A DNA stretch of 64,000 bases from Imtechella halotolerans (GTDB lineage Bacteria; Bacteroidota; Bacteroidia; Flavobacteriales; Flavobacteriaceae). Location: positions 1,175,001 through 1,239,000 of the forward strand of contig NZ_CP117969.2 in the NCBI RefSeq assembly GCF_028743515.2, given 5' to 3'. The notes beneath the pieces are model-generated. The model worked only from the letters and a program-made list of their open reading frames with translations, was not told the origin of the DNA and did no database searches. Every line of letters starts with the position of its first letter. The first letter of the stretch is position 1. Shown here one piece after another: positions 1 to 8,878 of this stretch. The translations under genes were made by a program, and so were the position numbers.

Positions 1-1
1 T

Positions 2-670
2 CATGGAGGTGGTAAACTAGCTACCCAACTGGCTCAACAATTAGATATTCCAACTCAAATGGTTGAAGGCCGTCGTATAACTGATAATGATACGCTAAAC
101 ATAATCACAATGGCTTATGCCGGATGGGCTAATAAAACAATTGTTAGTAAACTTCAAGCAGAGGCATGTAATGCTCTGGGATTATCTGGCGCCGATGGAA
201 ACAGTATAACGGCTGTAAAACGTCCGAGCTTACCAATTGATTACGGATTTGTTGGAGATATAACTTCCGTTAATATTTCTTTTATAAACATGCTGTTAGA
301 TAATGGAATAACTCCCGTGTTCTGCGCTTTAACACATGACGCTAATGGGCAATTATTAAATACAAATGCGGATACTATTGCTTCTGAAATTGCTATTGCT
401 CTTAGTGAAACGCATGCAGTACAATTGTATTATTGTTTTGACAAACCTGGTGTCCTTCAAGATGTAAACAACCCTGAATCTGTGATTACTCACATTACTA
501 AAAATACCTACAATCAATTATTGGAAGCAGGAATTGTTGCCGATGGCATGATTCCTAAACTACATAATTGCTTTCATGCACTAGAGCGTGGTGTGGATAC
601 CGTTTCTATTGGTGATGAACAGATGATAACTCATAAAAACAATTTATACACACTTTTAACCCTAACCTAA
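2..670 (+). CDS. argB: Acetylglutamate kinase, 3' part (5' end outside the window)
   Basis: This is the C-terminal part of an amino-acid kinase that phosphorylates N-acetylglutamate (possibly N-succinylglutamate in some Bacteroidota) in arginine synthesis. The frame is open from base 2 with the HGGGK glycine-rich stretch of ArgB, then MVEGRRITD, KLQAEACNALGLSGADGN and the DYGFVGDI segment that are typical of the family. About 222 codons are seen; the N-terminal nucleotide-binding residues lie upstream of the window. The stop codon shares one base with the start of the following deacetylase gene (TAATG), so the two are translationally coupled. Identity as an ArgB kinase is secure; acetyl versus succinyl specificity cannot be told. 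Confidence 0.93.
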   Translation, partial: HGGGKLATQLAQQLDIPTQMVEGRRITDNDTLNIITMAYAGWANKTIVSKLQAEACNALGLSGADGNSITAVKRPSLPIDYGFVGDITSVNISFINMLLDNGITPVFCALTHDANGQLLNTNADTIASEIAIALSETHAVQLYYCFDKPGVLQDVNNPESVITHITKNTYNQLLEAGIVADGMIPKLHNCFHALERGVDTVSIGDEQMITHKNNLYTLLTLT

Positions 671-1749
671 TGGATAATCACCAACTCCATAAAAAAGCGC
701 TTACTCTGTTACAAAATTTAATTGCAACGCCATCCTTTTCTTCTGAGGAAGAACAAACAGCTCTGCTAATTGAGCAATGGTTTTTGCAACATTCAATTCC
801 TTTTAAACGCAGTAAAAATAATGTATGGGCTTTCAATAAACATGAAGATCCTTCTAAACCTTATATACTGCTAAATTCTCATCATGACACTGTAAAACCC
901 AACTCAGCCTATACAAAAGATCCTTTTTTACCTCACATAGAAGATGGGAAATTATTTGGATTAGGGAGTAATGATGCTGGAGGGTGTCTTGTGGCATTAT
1001 TAGCAACATTTACTTATTTTTTTGACAAAGAGGATTTAGCTTATAACCTTGTTATGGTGGCTTCTGCTGAGGAAGAGAGTTCGGGGCCAAATGGCTTAAA
1101 TTCTGTTTTAGCTGAACTACCCCCTTTAGCTGTTGCCATTGTAGGAGAGCCCACTCAAATGCAATTAGCCATAGCAGAAAAAGGCCTCGTTGTTTTTGAT
1201 GCTAAGATAAGTGGCACACCAAGTCATGCTGCCCATCCTAATGACGATAATTGTATTTATAAATGTATTGAAGTTTTAGATTGGTTTCGAAATTTTAGCT
1301 TCCCTAAGGTATCAGAGGTTCTTGGTGCTGTTAAACTTACCGTTACTCAAATACATGCCGGAAGTCAGCATAATGTTGTGCCTGCTGAAGTTAATTTAGT
1401 AGTTGATGTTCGTGTAAATGATTGCTATACCAATCATGAAATTGCTCAAATCTTGGAAGAACAAGCACCTTGCCAACTAAAGGCCCGTTCCCTACGTCTA
1501 AACTCATCTTCTATTCCTGAGAATCATCCATTGGTACAAGCAGGCCTGGCTATGGGCCGAACTACATACGGTTCTCCTACTCTTTCAGATCAAGCCGCTT
1601 TAAGCTGTCATTCGCTTAAAATGGGCCCTGGAGATTCCACACGCTCGCATTCAGCTGATGAATACATCTATGTAGAAGAAATTTATGAAGGAATCAACCT
1701 CTATATCGAATTATTAGAACGTGTACTTTTATGTACCTCTAAAAACTAA
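670..1749 (+). CDS. argE: M20-family acetylornithine/acetylcitrulline deacetylase (ArgE-like)
   Basis: A 359-residue zinc metallopeptidase-fold amidohydrolase expected to remove the N-acyl group from the ornithine or citrulline intermediate of arginine synthesis. Metal-site motifs are visible: NSHHDTVKP (H and D ligands), GLGSNDAGG, and SAEEESSGPNG with the catalytic glutamate pair; GEPTQ follows. The start overlaps the argB stop by one base, and argH follows 7 bp after the stop, so this is an arginine operon. Some Bacteroidota use acetylated or succinylated citrulline at this step, so the exact substrate (acetylornithine, acetylcitrulline or succinyl forms) is inference; the family and pathway are not in doubt. 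Confidence 0.88.
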   Translation: MDNHQLHKKALTLLQNLIATPSFSSEEEQTALLIEQWFLQHSIPFKRSKNNVWAFNKHEDPSKPYILLNSHHDTVKPNSAYTKDPFLPHIEDGKLFGLGSNDAGGCLVALLATFTYFFDKEDLAYNLVMVASAEEESSGPNGLNSVLAELPPLAVAIVGEPTQMQLAIAEKGLVVFDAKISGTPSHAAHPNDDNCIYKCIEVLDWFRNFSFPKVSEVLGAVKLTVTQIHAGSQHNVVPAEVNLVVDVRVNDCYTNHEIAQILEEQAPCQLKARSLRLNSSSIPENHPLVQAGLAMGRTTYGSPTLSDQAALSCHSLKMGPGDSTRSHSADEYIYVEEIYEGINLYIELLERVLLCTSKN

Positions 1750-1756
1750 AAAAATT

Positions 1757-3055
1757 ATGAAACTCTGGGAAAAAGGATTTAGTACCGATGCTAAAATAGA
1801 TCAATTTACAGTAGGCTCAGATAGAGAACTAGATCTAGTTATTGCACCCTATGATGTAAAGGCATCAATTGCCCATGCTCAAATGCTTGGTAAAGTAGGC
1901 TTGATTACCTCTGAAGAGGCTATTGCTTTAGAAGAAGGGCTTAATGACATTGGCAAACAAATTGAAGAAGGCAACTTTACCATCGAAGATAATTTTGAGG
2001 ATGTACACTCAAAAATTGAATACCTGCTCACTGAAAAATTAGGAGATACGGGAAAAAAGATTCATGCAGCACGATCTCGTAATGACCAAGTATTGGTCGC
2101 AATGCACCTCTATTTAAAAAATGAATTAGCTGAGATTTCAGAAGAAATTCAAGTTCTTTTTGACCTCTTATTATCGTTAGCAGATAGGTATAAGGCTAGT
2201 CTATTACCCGGATATACTCATCTTCAAATAGCGATGCCTTCATCCTTTGGGTTATGGTTTTCGGCCTATGCGGAGAGTTTAATTGATGATTTATACTTTG
2301 TAAATGCGGCACATTACATAACGGATCAAAATCCTCTAGGTAGTGCCGCTGGATATGGTAGTTCTTTTCCAATAGACCGTGCTTATACCACTGAAGCGCT
2401 AGGATTTTCCACCTTAAAATATAATGTAGTGGCCGCTCAAATGAGTCGTGGAAAAGCAGAAAAAAGCACGGCAATCGCGCTAAGTTCTGTGGCCGCAACC
2501 CTTGGTAAACTCGCCATGGATATCTGTCTATACATGAGCCAAAACTTTGATTTTATCACATTTCCCAACGAGTTGACTACGGGTAGTAGTATAATGCCTC
2601 ACAAGAAGAATCCTGATGTATTTGAGCTTATAAGGGGAAAATGTAATAAAATACAAGGAGTACCTAATCAACTAGCTCTTTTAACCACTAATTTACCTAG
2701 TGGTTATCACAGGGAATTACAACTTACTAAAGAGATTATTGTTCCTGCAATTCAAGAGTTAAAAGCATGTATCGAGATGACTACATTCTCCCTTAAAAAT
2801 ATCATTATAAAAGAACATATTCTGGAAGACACAAAATATGACTACCTATTTAGTGTGGATACACTTAATGATTTAGTTCTAAGTGGTGTTCCCTTTAGAG
2901 ATGCTTATAAACAAATGGGAGAAGCCATTGAAAATGGAAGCTTTGTTCCCAAACGAACTATTAAACATACCCATATAGGAAGTATCGGTAATCTTTGTCT
3001 CAATGACATTAAATCTAAAATGGACCTCCTACGTATGATGATGCGCAAAAAATAG
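1757..3055 (+). CDS. argH: Argininosuccinate lyase
   Basis: A 432-residue fumarase/aspartase-superfamily enzyme that splits argininosuccinate into arginine and fumarate, the last step of arginine synthesis. The signature GSSIMPHKKNPD is present, as are HAARSRNDQV and GYTHLQIAMP with the active-site histidine. A longer reading from 1721 would overlap the upstream gene by 29 bases. I choose ATG 1757 because the protein then begins MKLWEKGFS as usual for the family. It is the last gene of the operon and is followed after 20 bp by an intrinsic terminator. Confidence 0.95.
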   Translation: MKLWEKGFSTDAKIDQFTVGSDRELDLVIAPYDVKASIAHAQMLGKVGLITSEEAIALEEGLNDIGKQIEEGNFTIEDNFEDVHSKIEYLLTEKLGDTGKKIHAARSRNDQVLVAMHLYLKNELAEISEEIQVLFDLLLSLADRYKASLLPGYTHLQIAMPSSFGLWFSAYAESLIDDLYFVNAAHYITDQNPLGSAAGYGSSFPIDRAYTTEALGFSTLKYNVVAAQMSRGKAEKSTAIALSSVAATLGKLAMDICLYMSQNFDFITFPNELTTGSSIMPHKKNPDVFELIRGKCNKIQGVPNQLALLTTNLPSGYHRELQLTKEIIVPAIQELKACIEMTTFSLKNIIIKEHILEDTKYDYLFSVDTLNDLVLSGVPFRDAYKQMGEAIENGSFVPKRTIKHTHIGSIGNLCLNDIKSKMDLLRMMMRKK

Positions 3056-3386
3056 GATAAAGTACCCTTATATAACTCCGTAGTTAGTGTCTTTCTATTA
3101 CTAAAGATCTCAAGAACCTAGCTACGGGTTTTTTATATCTTATTCTACAGTATAGGTAGTATACTAAGTAACAAATCTTTTTAGTTGATGGTCTGAGAAT
3201 TGGTTGAATAGACAGTGAAATTTAAAATACCTCATTGAAATCCTAGTGTATTTATTTTTTCCATCCATCTAACATTCATTTCTCTATACACTTAGTAATG
3301 ACCACAAATCCAACGACTTTTATTACTAAAGAAGGCACAAATGATTTGGAGTTACGAAAGTAAAAAATATCACTTCAATTTTGATG
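3056..3386. other. Intergenic region between convergent argH and ECF sigma genes
   Basis: About 330 bp between argH and the convergent sigma gene. It holds the argH terminator near its start. The rest is A+T-rich and broken by stops in all frames; I see no further gene or repeat. Confidence 0.6.
3076..3134 (+). terminator. Intrinsic terminator of the arginine operon
   Basis: The arm CTCCGTAGTTAG at 3076-3087 pairs with CTAGCTACGGG at 3118-3128 (one G-U pair) across a 30-nt loop, followed at once by a run of six T. The position 20 bp after the argH stop fits a rho-independent terminator. Confidence 0.75.
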
Positions 3387-3995
3387 TCATACGTACTCTC
3401 TTTTAATTGAGTATTTTTCAAAGTATACAAACGAATTTGACGACTCTAATAGTACAAAAAGAAATGTATCGTTTTTAAAGCCTTCCCTTATTTTAGTAAA
3501 AGCTATTCTCATTTGAGATTCTACAGTTTTAACCGAAATATCGAGCTCTTCTGCAATTTTTTTATAGGAATATCCATCTCGCTTATTCATTAAAAGAATT
3601 TCTCGACACTTTTCAGGAAGCTTATCTATTAACTCTTGTAATAATTGAATTCGCTCTTCAATAGATTCATTTACTTCTTCCACAATGGCATCCAAGGAAT
3701 CCAATTGAAACTCATCAAGTGAACTTAAAACAATTTGTTGTTTTCTTACATGATCAATAAATCTTGAACGTGCAATAGCAAAAAGATACCCCTTAATATT
3801 TTTAGTTGAATCTAAAACTAGTCGCTGCTCCCATAACTGTATAAAAGTTTGTTGCAACAATTCTTCAGAAAGTACCGTATCTTTGGAAAGACTTAGTAGG
3901 TAAGCATACAATTGTCTGTAAAATTGATCAAAGAGAGCCTTAAAGGCTTGTTGATCTCCTTCCTGCAACGCTTTTATTTGAATGGATACTTTCAT
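3387..3995 (-). CDS. ECF-type RNA polymerase sigma factor (Bacteroidota FecI-like)
   Basis: A sigma-70 family ECF factor of about 202 residues. The region-2 part contains FYRQLYAYLLSLSKDTVLSEELLQQTFIQLWEQR, described here by its features: core-binding helix and promoter-melting segment. The region-4 part contains KLPEKCREILLMNKRDGYSYKKIAEEL with an HTH ending in VKTVESQM. An upstream in-frame start at 4061 would add a hydrophobic stretch unlike the family, so I prefer ATG 3995, giving MKVSIQIKALQEGD. The gene is divergent from the FecR-type gene at 4114, whereas sigma and FecR genes usually run in series. It probably controls the SusC/SusD unit. Confidence 0.88.
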   Translation of the reverse strand: MKVSIQIKALQEGDQQAFKALFDQFYRQLYAYLLSLSKDTVLSEELLQQTFIQLWEQRLVLDSTKNIKGYLFAIARSRFIDHVRKQQIVLSSLDEFQLDSLDAIVEEVNESIEERIQLLQELIDKLPEKCREILLMNKRDGYSYKKIAEELDISVKTVESQMRIAFTKIREGFKNDTFLFVLLESSNSFVYFEKYSIKREYV

Positions 3996-4022
3996 TAACT
4001 GTACTAAAAAAAGGTACTTTGG

Positions 4023-4030
4023 CAAAGTAA
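4023..4030 (-). promoter_or_regulatory. Possible -7 box for the sigma gene
   Basis: Read on the minus strand this is TTACTTTG, seven of eight bases of the Bacteroidota -7 consensus TAnnTTTG, 27 bp ahead of the chosen ATG. No clear -33 element was found, so the call is weak. Confidence 0.3.
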
Positions 4031-4113
4031 CTGCAAAAAATGTAAAAAATTCACTTTTCACTTAAGGGTTTATCTAAAAATATACGTATTACTAGTAAAC
4101 ATCTCTATTTTCT

Positions 4114-5244
4114 GTGAAAAAGAAACTAATAGCATACCTATCTGACAAAGAATTTTCTACTAAAAAAAAGGTACAGGATCGAATTATTCATTCTTCTAAA
4201 AAAGAACAAAAATTAGTTGAATACTATAAATTAAACTATCAGATTCTTTTGGCTACTGAGGATCTTGATGATAAACGTATCTATTCGGACATTATAAAAG
4301 AAATTGAATCTAAAGAAAAACCTACACCATGGTATTTCTCAACATGGCTGAATATAGCTGCATCTTTAATCTTTCTAATAGGGTTGGGAAGTATGTATTT
4401 TAATCAATCAACACCCTCCATTCCACTGAATGTTGCACCAAAACTAGATGATATTGTTTTAATATTTGAGGATGGATCCCAAGAAATACTTTCTAATCCA
4501 ACAAATGAAACCTCTCTTTTCAAAAATGGAAAAAAAATAGGAAGCCTTTCAAACGAACAGTTAGCATTACAAAAGGAAGATTCTAAGGAGTATCCCACTT
4601 CTCAAACGCTAAAAATCCCATATGGAAAGCAATTTAAATTAATTCTTTCAGATGGATCTCAGGTATATTTAAATGCAGGAACTACACTTACCTATCCAAC
4701 AACATTTAATACCTCTGGAAATCGGGAACTATTTTTAGACGGTGAAGCCTATTTTGAAGTTACACACGATTCAAAAAGACCCTTTGTTGTCCATACATCG
4801 ACCATGGATGTGGCCGTACTCGGTACCGAATTTAATGTTTCATCGTACCCTTTAGAGACAAATAAAGAGGTTGTTTTAGTATCAGGAAAGGTTGCGGTTT
4901 CACTTCCTGATAATCACTTAAAGAAAAGCAACATATTAAATCCAGGTGATAAAGCCTCCCATAGTAACTCACAACAAGCTTTAGAAATAACCAAAGTAGA
5001 TACGAGATTATACACTGCCTGGAAGGAAAATGAACTAATATTCAAAAACACTGCATTTGGAACTATTATAAAACGCCTTGAACGTCATTATAACGTGACT
5101 ATAATAAACCATAAAGAACATTTAAATAATGAATATTTCAGCGCGCGCTTTAAAAATGCATCAATTGAAGAGGTCTTAAGTTATCTGGCTGAAAGTTATC
5201 AATTAAAATATACCGTTGACGGTCATCAAATTACTATTAACTAA
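4114..5244 (+). CDS. FecR-family anti-sigma factor
   Basis: A 376-residue membrane-spanning regulator. Residues 1-75 form the cytoplasmic sigma-binding part, 78-96 form one membrane helix (IAASLIFLIGLGSMYF), and the periplasmic part carries the FecR domain, with LPYG-like IPYGKQFKLILSDGS, NAGTTLTYP, LDGEAYFEV and VLGTEFNVSSY, followed by a C-terminal STN-like region (DUF4974). The start is a GTG. It is expected to hold the ECF sigma factor and to receive a signal from the N-terminal STN domain of the SusC-type receptor encoded next. It lies head-to-head with the sigma gene and 131 bp ahead of susC-like, with a hairpin in that gap. Confidence 0.92.
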   Translation: MKKKLIAYLSDKEFSTKKKVQDRIIHSSKKEQKLVEYYKLNYQILLATEDLDDKRIYSDIIKEIESKEKPTPWYFSTWLNIAASLIFLIGLGSMYFNQSTPSIPLNVAPKLDDIVLIFEDGSQEILSNPTNETSLFKNGKKIGSLSNEQLALQKEDSKEYPTSQTLKIPYGKQFKLILSDGSQVYLNAGTTLTYPTTFNTSGNRELFLDGEAYFEVTHDSKRPFVVHTSTMDVAVLGTEFNVSSYPLETNKEVVLVSGKVAVSLPDNHLKKSNILNPGDKASHSNSQQALEITKVDTRLYTAWKENELIFKNTAFGTIIKRLERHYNVTIINHKEHLNNEYFSARFKNASIEEVLSYLAESYQLKYTVDGHQITIN

Positions 5245-5294
5245 TCTAAAACACACAAAGCCTATGTTAAAACCAAATTCTATCGCATAAAAAA

Positions 5295-5320
5295 CCGGAA
5301 AATGCGTCCACATTTCCCGG
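5295..5320 (+). promoter_or_regulatory. Hairpin in the leader between fecR-like and susC-like genes
   Basis: CCGGAAAATG (5295-5304) and CATTTCCCGG (5311-5320) form a ten-position stem with one mismatch around a 6-nt loop. No T-run follows, so it is not a plain terminator. It lies 56 bp ahead of the SusC-like start and may set the level of read-through, translation or mRNA stability for the receptor genes. Confidence 0.45.
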
Positions 5321-5375
5321 CATCACAGCGATTAGATCCTTAGTAGAATTAACCACCATTAAACAGTTTAAAAGT

Positions 5376-8300
5376 ATGAAAAAACTCTTTAAAAAAAGGA
5401 GTTCAGCACCTCCTTTGTTCAAATTTGACCTAAAAATGAGATTTACTCTCCTCCTTTCTTTAGCCACCTTATTAGGAACTTATGCCAATAGCAGCTATTC
5501 CCAACACACCAAAATGAGCATTCATTTGGAAAAAGCAACTGTTGGACAAGTAATTGAATACATAGAATCACAATCTGAATACCGCTTTGTTTACCATGTT
5601 GGAAGTATCGACTTAAGTAGAAATGTATCCATCAATATGCGTAACAGGACCGTTTCCTTTCTCTTAGAAAAACTATTCAAAGACTCTGAAATTGAATATC
5701 GGATTCATGACACACAAATTGTATTAAAATCAAGCAAAACAGAAAAGACCACAGATCGCTATCAGCATCGAATAAGTGGTAAGGTCACAGATAGTTTCGG
5801 AACCCCGCTAGTCGGAGTAACCATTCAATTAGTGGGTAAAAATAAAGGAACCGCAACAGATATTGATGGCTTTTATCAACTCGATGTTGATGATCCGTTT
5901 GCCCTTATCAGTGTATCCAGTTTAGGTTTTATTTCGCAAGAAACTTCTATTAATAATCGATTTACAATTGACTTCGTATTACAAGAATCTGTTTCCCAAC
6001 TTGGTGAGGTAGTCCTTATTGGTTATGGAAGTCAAAAAAGGGAAGAAGTAACTGGTGCCGTAGAATCTGTTAAACAAAAAGAATTAGCACAGTTATCAAC
6101 CGGAATAGCAGGATTTGACAGAGCGCTTGGAGGACTAGCCAAGGGAGTTCAGGTATCTCAAAATTCAGGACGTCCAGGAGCACCCATACGCATCAATATT
6201 CGAGGGCTTACCTCGCCATTATCCGGAAGTCTTAACCAACCCTTATTCGTAATTGATGGGGTAGCCTTTAACATAGACGCTCTAACTAACAGTGCTGATG
6301 CCGCTACGAATCCATTATTAGCCCTAAATCCTGCAGACATTGAAAGCATAGACATTCTAAAAGATGCGGCGGCTACTGCTATTTATGGTTCTAGAGGAGC
6401 CAATGGGGTTGTATTGGTAAGTACGAAAAAAGGGAAAAAGAATCAAAAGCCTACCTTACAATTCTCATATAACACCACTTTTTCTAGTCCAATAAATACC
6501 ATAGAGACCTTAAATTCAACACAATTTAAATCCTTTTACGACCAACTATTACGAAATTCAGTGGAAGGTTTGAATAATGGAAGAGTGCCATTCTACTTTG
6601 ATTACGATCTCATGAATATGGGACAAATAGATATAGATTGGAACACTTTTGAATACACTTATAATGGTTTATTACCGGAAGCATTTGGTGATGCTGATGT
6701 TAATTGGAACAAAGAGGTATATAAACAAATGGCCCTAAGTCAACAAGCTAATTTCAGCTACTTTGGAGGTAATGAAAACACCAATTATTCATTTAGCCTT
6801 GGGGCTATGGATCAAGAAGGAATGACTCCAAATGAAGGGTTCAAACAATACAATATACGCATATCAATGGATACAGAGTTATCCAAAAGTATTAAAGTAG
6901 GTTCATCCTTAAATTTTGGACATACGGACAGCCAATATGGAGACTCGAGCTCACTTACTTTTGTAGGTTTCAATGAAGCCTTTATAAACGCTCGACCAGA
7001 TTTCCCAGTACGTGATGAAAATGGACAACTTACCTCCTTGCCAGATTATCAATATGGATTTCCAACCTTTGAGCCAAACCCTTTAGTGAAAATGCAAAAT
7101 AAAGGAAGAGGTCTTAGTTACAATTTTATCGGAAATTCATACATAGAAATAACACCCATTGAACGTTTAAAATTACGTAGTTCATTTAGTACCGCCATTT
7201 TTAATTCAAGTAATTCATTGTTTATTCCAGGAAAGACAATGACCGATTTTGGAGTGCCGAATGATTCCTATTTGGATGAATCGGATGGTAGAAGTACTAA
7301 TCTAACCAGTAGTCTAACTGCAGATTATACATTTAATTGGGCTGACCATAAATTTTCCTTATTAGCCGGTACCTCATGGGAACGCAGTAGAATGGCAAAT
7401 AAATATCATTTCTATGTTGGTTTTCCTGATGATGAAATACTTGTCAATTCAGGCTCTAGTGAACGTATAAGTTCTTATGGAAATAATCGCTCGGAAAGTG
7501 GCATTAACTCCTTATTTTCCAGATTGGGTTATAATTACCAAAACAAGTACATGGCCACTTTAAGTTTTAGAAGTGATAAAAGTTCAAAATTTGGACCAGG
7601 TAATAGAAGAGGGTATTTCCCATCTTTATCTGTAAGCTGGAATGCAGCTGAAGAATCCTTCCTAAAAGAATCGAAGTCCATCAATTCTCTGAAGTTACGA
7701 GCAAGTATTGGAAAAGTAGGATCCGTGAATATTACCAACTTTGCTTTTTTACAATTCTTTAATTCGACCTCATCAGATATTTATGCAGGGAACAAAGGTG
7801 TAATTGCATCTAATACGCTTCCAAATAAACACATCCAATGGGAAGATACGCAAGAAATAAATTTTGGAATCGATTTCGCAATGCTGAACAGTCGCTTATT
7901 TGGGAATGTGGATGTATATCGTAGAATAACAACTGGTGCACTGGCTCCTACACCAATTCCTCTTGAACTTGGGCCTTCTAACTACATCTCAAACCTTATG
8001 GATATCTCTAATAAAGGGATTGAAGTTTCATTAGGAGGAACAGTAGTAAAATCTTCTAACTTCAAATGGGATATTAATGCCAATTGGGCTTTAAACAGAA
8101 ACATTTTGGAGAAACTAAATGGTGCAAATATTAACCAATACAACCTTGATTATTATATTGAAGGAAAACCTGTCGGTACAATTAAAGGGTATCAGGTTGA
8201 GAAAATTATTCAAACTCAAGAAGAAGCAGATGCTCTAAATGCTGCATCTCCTACAGGTGTTTATAGTGCAGCTTCATTAGGTCCTGGAGACTATTTATTT

Positions 8301-8867
8301 AATGACCTTAATGGAGATGGCAGAATTACCATTGATGACAGAACGATAATTGGATCTATTGAACCCGATTACTTTGGAGGTTTTTCTCAAACATTAACCT
8401 ACAAAAACATCGAACTGAGTACCTATTTCCAATATAGCATTGGTGCTGAAAGCGTATGGAATGCTCCTCTAATGGGAAGTTACAATTCTTTAGGATTAAA
8501 TAAAACCACTCACTATGGTTTAAACACTTGGACACCTGAAAACCCTGATGCTCACTATGCTATAGCATTGTACTCAGATCCATCTCAAAATGGAAGACTT
8601 TCTGATAGATACGTTTTTGAAAGTTCATATCTAAGGTTAAAAAACATTCAACTACGTTACCAGCTTTCTAAAGATTTATTGAAAAAGTATGGCCTTCAGG
8701 CAGTCTCTTTTTCTTTAAATGCGAGTAACCTAATAACTTGGACTCGTTGGCCAGGATTAGATCCCGAAATCTATTCTGAAAGAGGTACCATAACGGATCG
8801 CGCTCGCAACGAAGATCCTTATCCACTTGCAAAGACAATTTCTCTTGGGTTACAAGTTCAATTTTAA
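5376..8867 (+). CDS. SusC/RagA-type TonB-dependent outer-membrane receptor with STN signalling domain
   Basis: A 1163-residue outer-membrane transporter. A signal segment (residues about 20-43, ending at SYSQ) is followed by an STN domain (about 50-120) that in this family talks to FecR across the periplasm. Then come a carboxypeptidase-regulatory-like beta domain (HRISGKVTDSFGTPLVG, about 130-215), the TonB box/plug region (EVVLIGYGSQKREEVTGAV; PLFVIDGVAF; DILKDAAATAIYGSRGANGV) and the 22-strand barrel ending in an aromatic residue (LGLQVQF). It pairs with the SusD-like lipoprotein 11 bp downstream. The imported ligand cannot be deduced, as no glycoside hydrolase or peptidase is adjacent; the neighbours suggest a thiol-redox link. 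Confidence 0.95.
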   Translation: MKKLFKKRSSAPPLFKFDLKMRFTLLLSLATLLGTYANSSYSQHTKMSIHLEKATVGQVIEYIESQSEYRFVYHVGSIDLSRNVSINMRNRTVSFLLEKLFKDSEIEYRIHDTQIVLKSSKTEKTTDRYQHRISGKVTDSFGTPLVGVTIQLVGKNKGTATDIDGFYQLDVDDPFALISVSSLGFISQETSINNRFTIDFVLQESVSQLGEVVLIGYGSQKREEVTGAVESVKQKELAQLSTGIAGFDRALGGLAKGVQVSQNSGRPGAPIRINIRGLTSPLSGSLNQPLFVIDGVAFNIDALTNSADAATNPLLALNPADIESIDILKDAAATAIYGSRGANGVVLVSTKKGKKNQKPTLQFSYNTTFSSPINTIETLNSTQFKSFYDQLLRNSVEGLNNGRVPFYFDYDLMNMGQIDIDWNTFEYTYNGLLPEAFGDADVNWNKEVYKQMALSQQANFSYFGGNENTNYSFSLGAMDQEGMTPNEGFKQYNIRISMDTELSKSIKVGSSLNFGHTDSQYGDSSSLTFVGFNEAFINARPDFPVRDENGQLTSLPDYQYGFPTFEPNPLVKMQNKGRGLSYNFIGNSYIEITPIERLKLRSSFSTAIFNSSNSLFIPGKTMTDFGVPNDSYLDESDGRSTNLTSSLTADYTFNWADHKFSLLAGTSWERSRMANKYHFYVGFPDDEILVNSGSSERISSYGNNRSESGINSLFSRLGYNYQNKYMATLSFRSDKSSKFGPGNRRGYFPSLSVSWNAAEESFLKESKSINSLKLRASIGKVGSVNITNFAFLQFFNSTSSDIYAGNKGVIASNTLPNKHIQWEDTQEINFGIDFAMLNSRLFGNVDVYRRITTGALAPTPIPLELGPSNYISNLMDISNKGIEVSLGGTVVKSSNFKWDINANWALNRNILEKLNGANINQYNLDYYIEGKPVGTIKGYQVEKIIQTQEEADALNAASPTGVYSAASLGPGDYLFNDLNGDGRITIDDRTIIGSIEPDYFGGFSQTLTYKNIELSTYFQYSIGAESVWNAPLMGSYNSLGLNKTTHYGLNTWTPENPDAHYAIALYSDPSQNGRLSDRYVFESSYLRLKNIQLRYQLSKDLLKKYGLQAVSFSLNASNLITWTRWPGLDPEIYSERGTITDRARNEDPYPLAKTISLGLQVQF

Positions 8868-8878
8868 ACATTACGGAT

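Noticed and set aside
2196-2498. 100-codon minus-strand frame
   Set aside because: Antisense shadow of argH with no family features.
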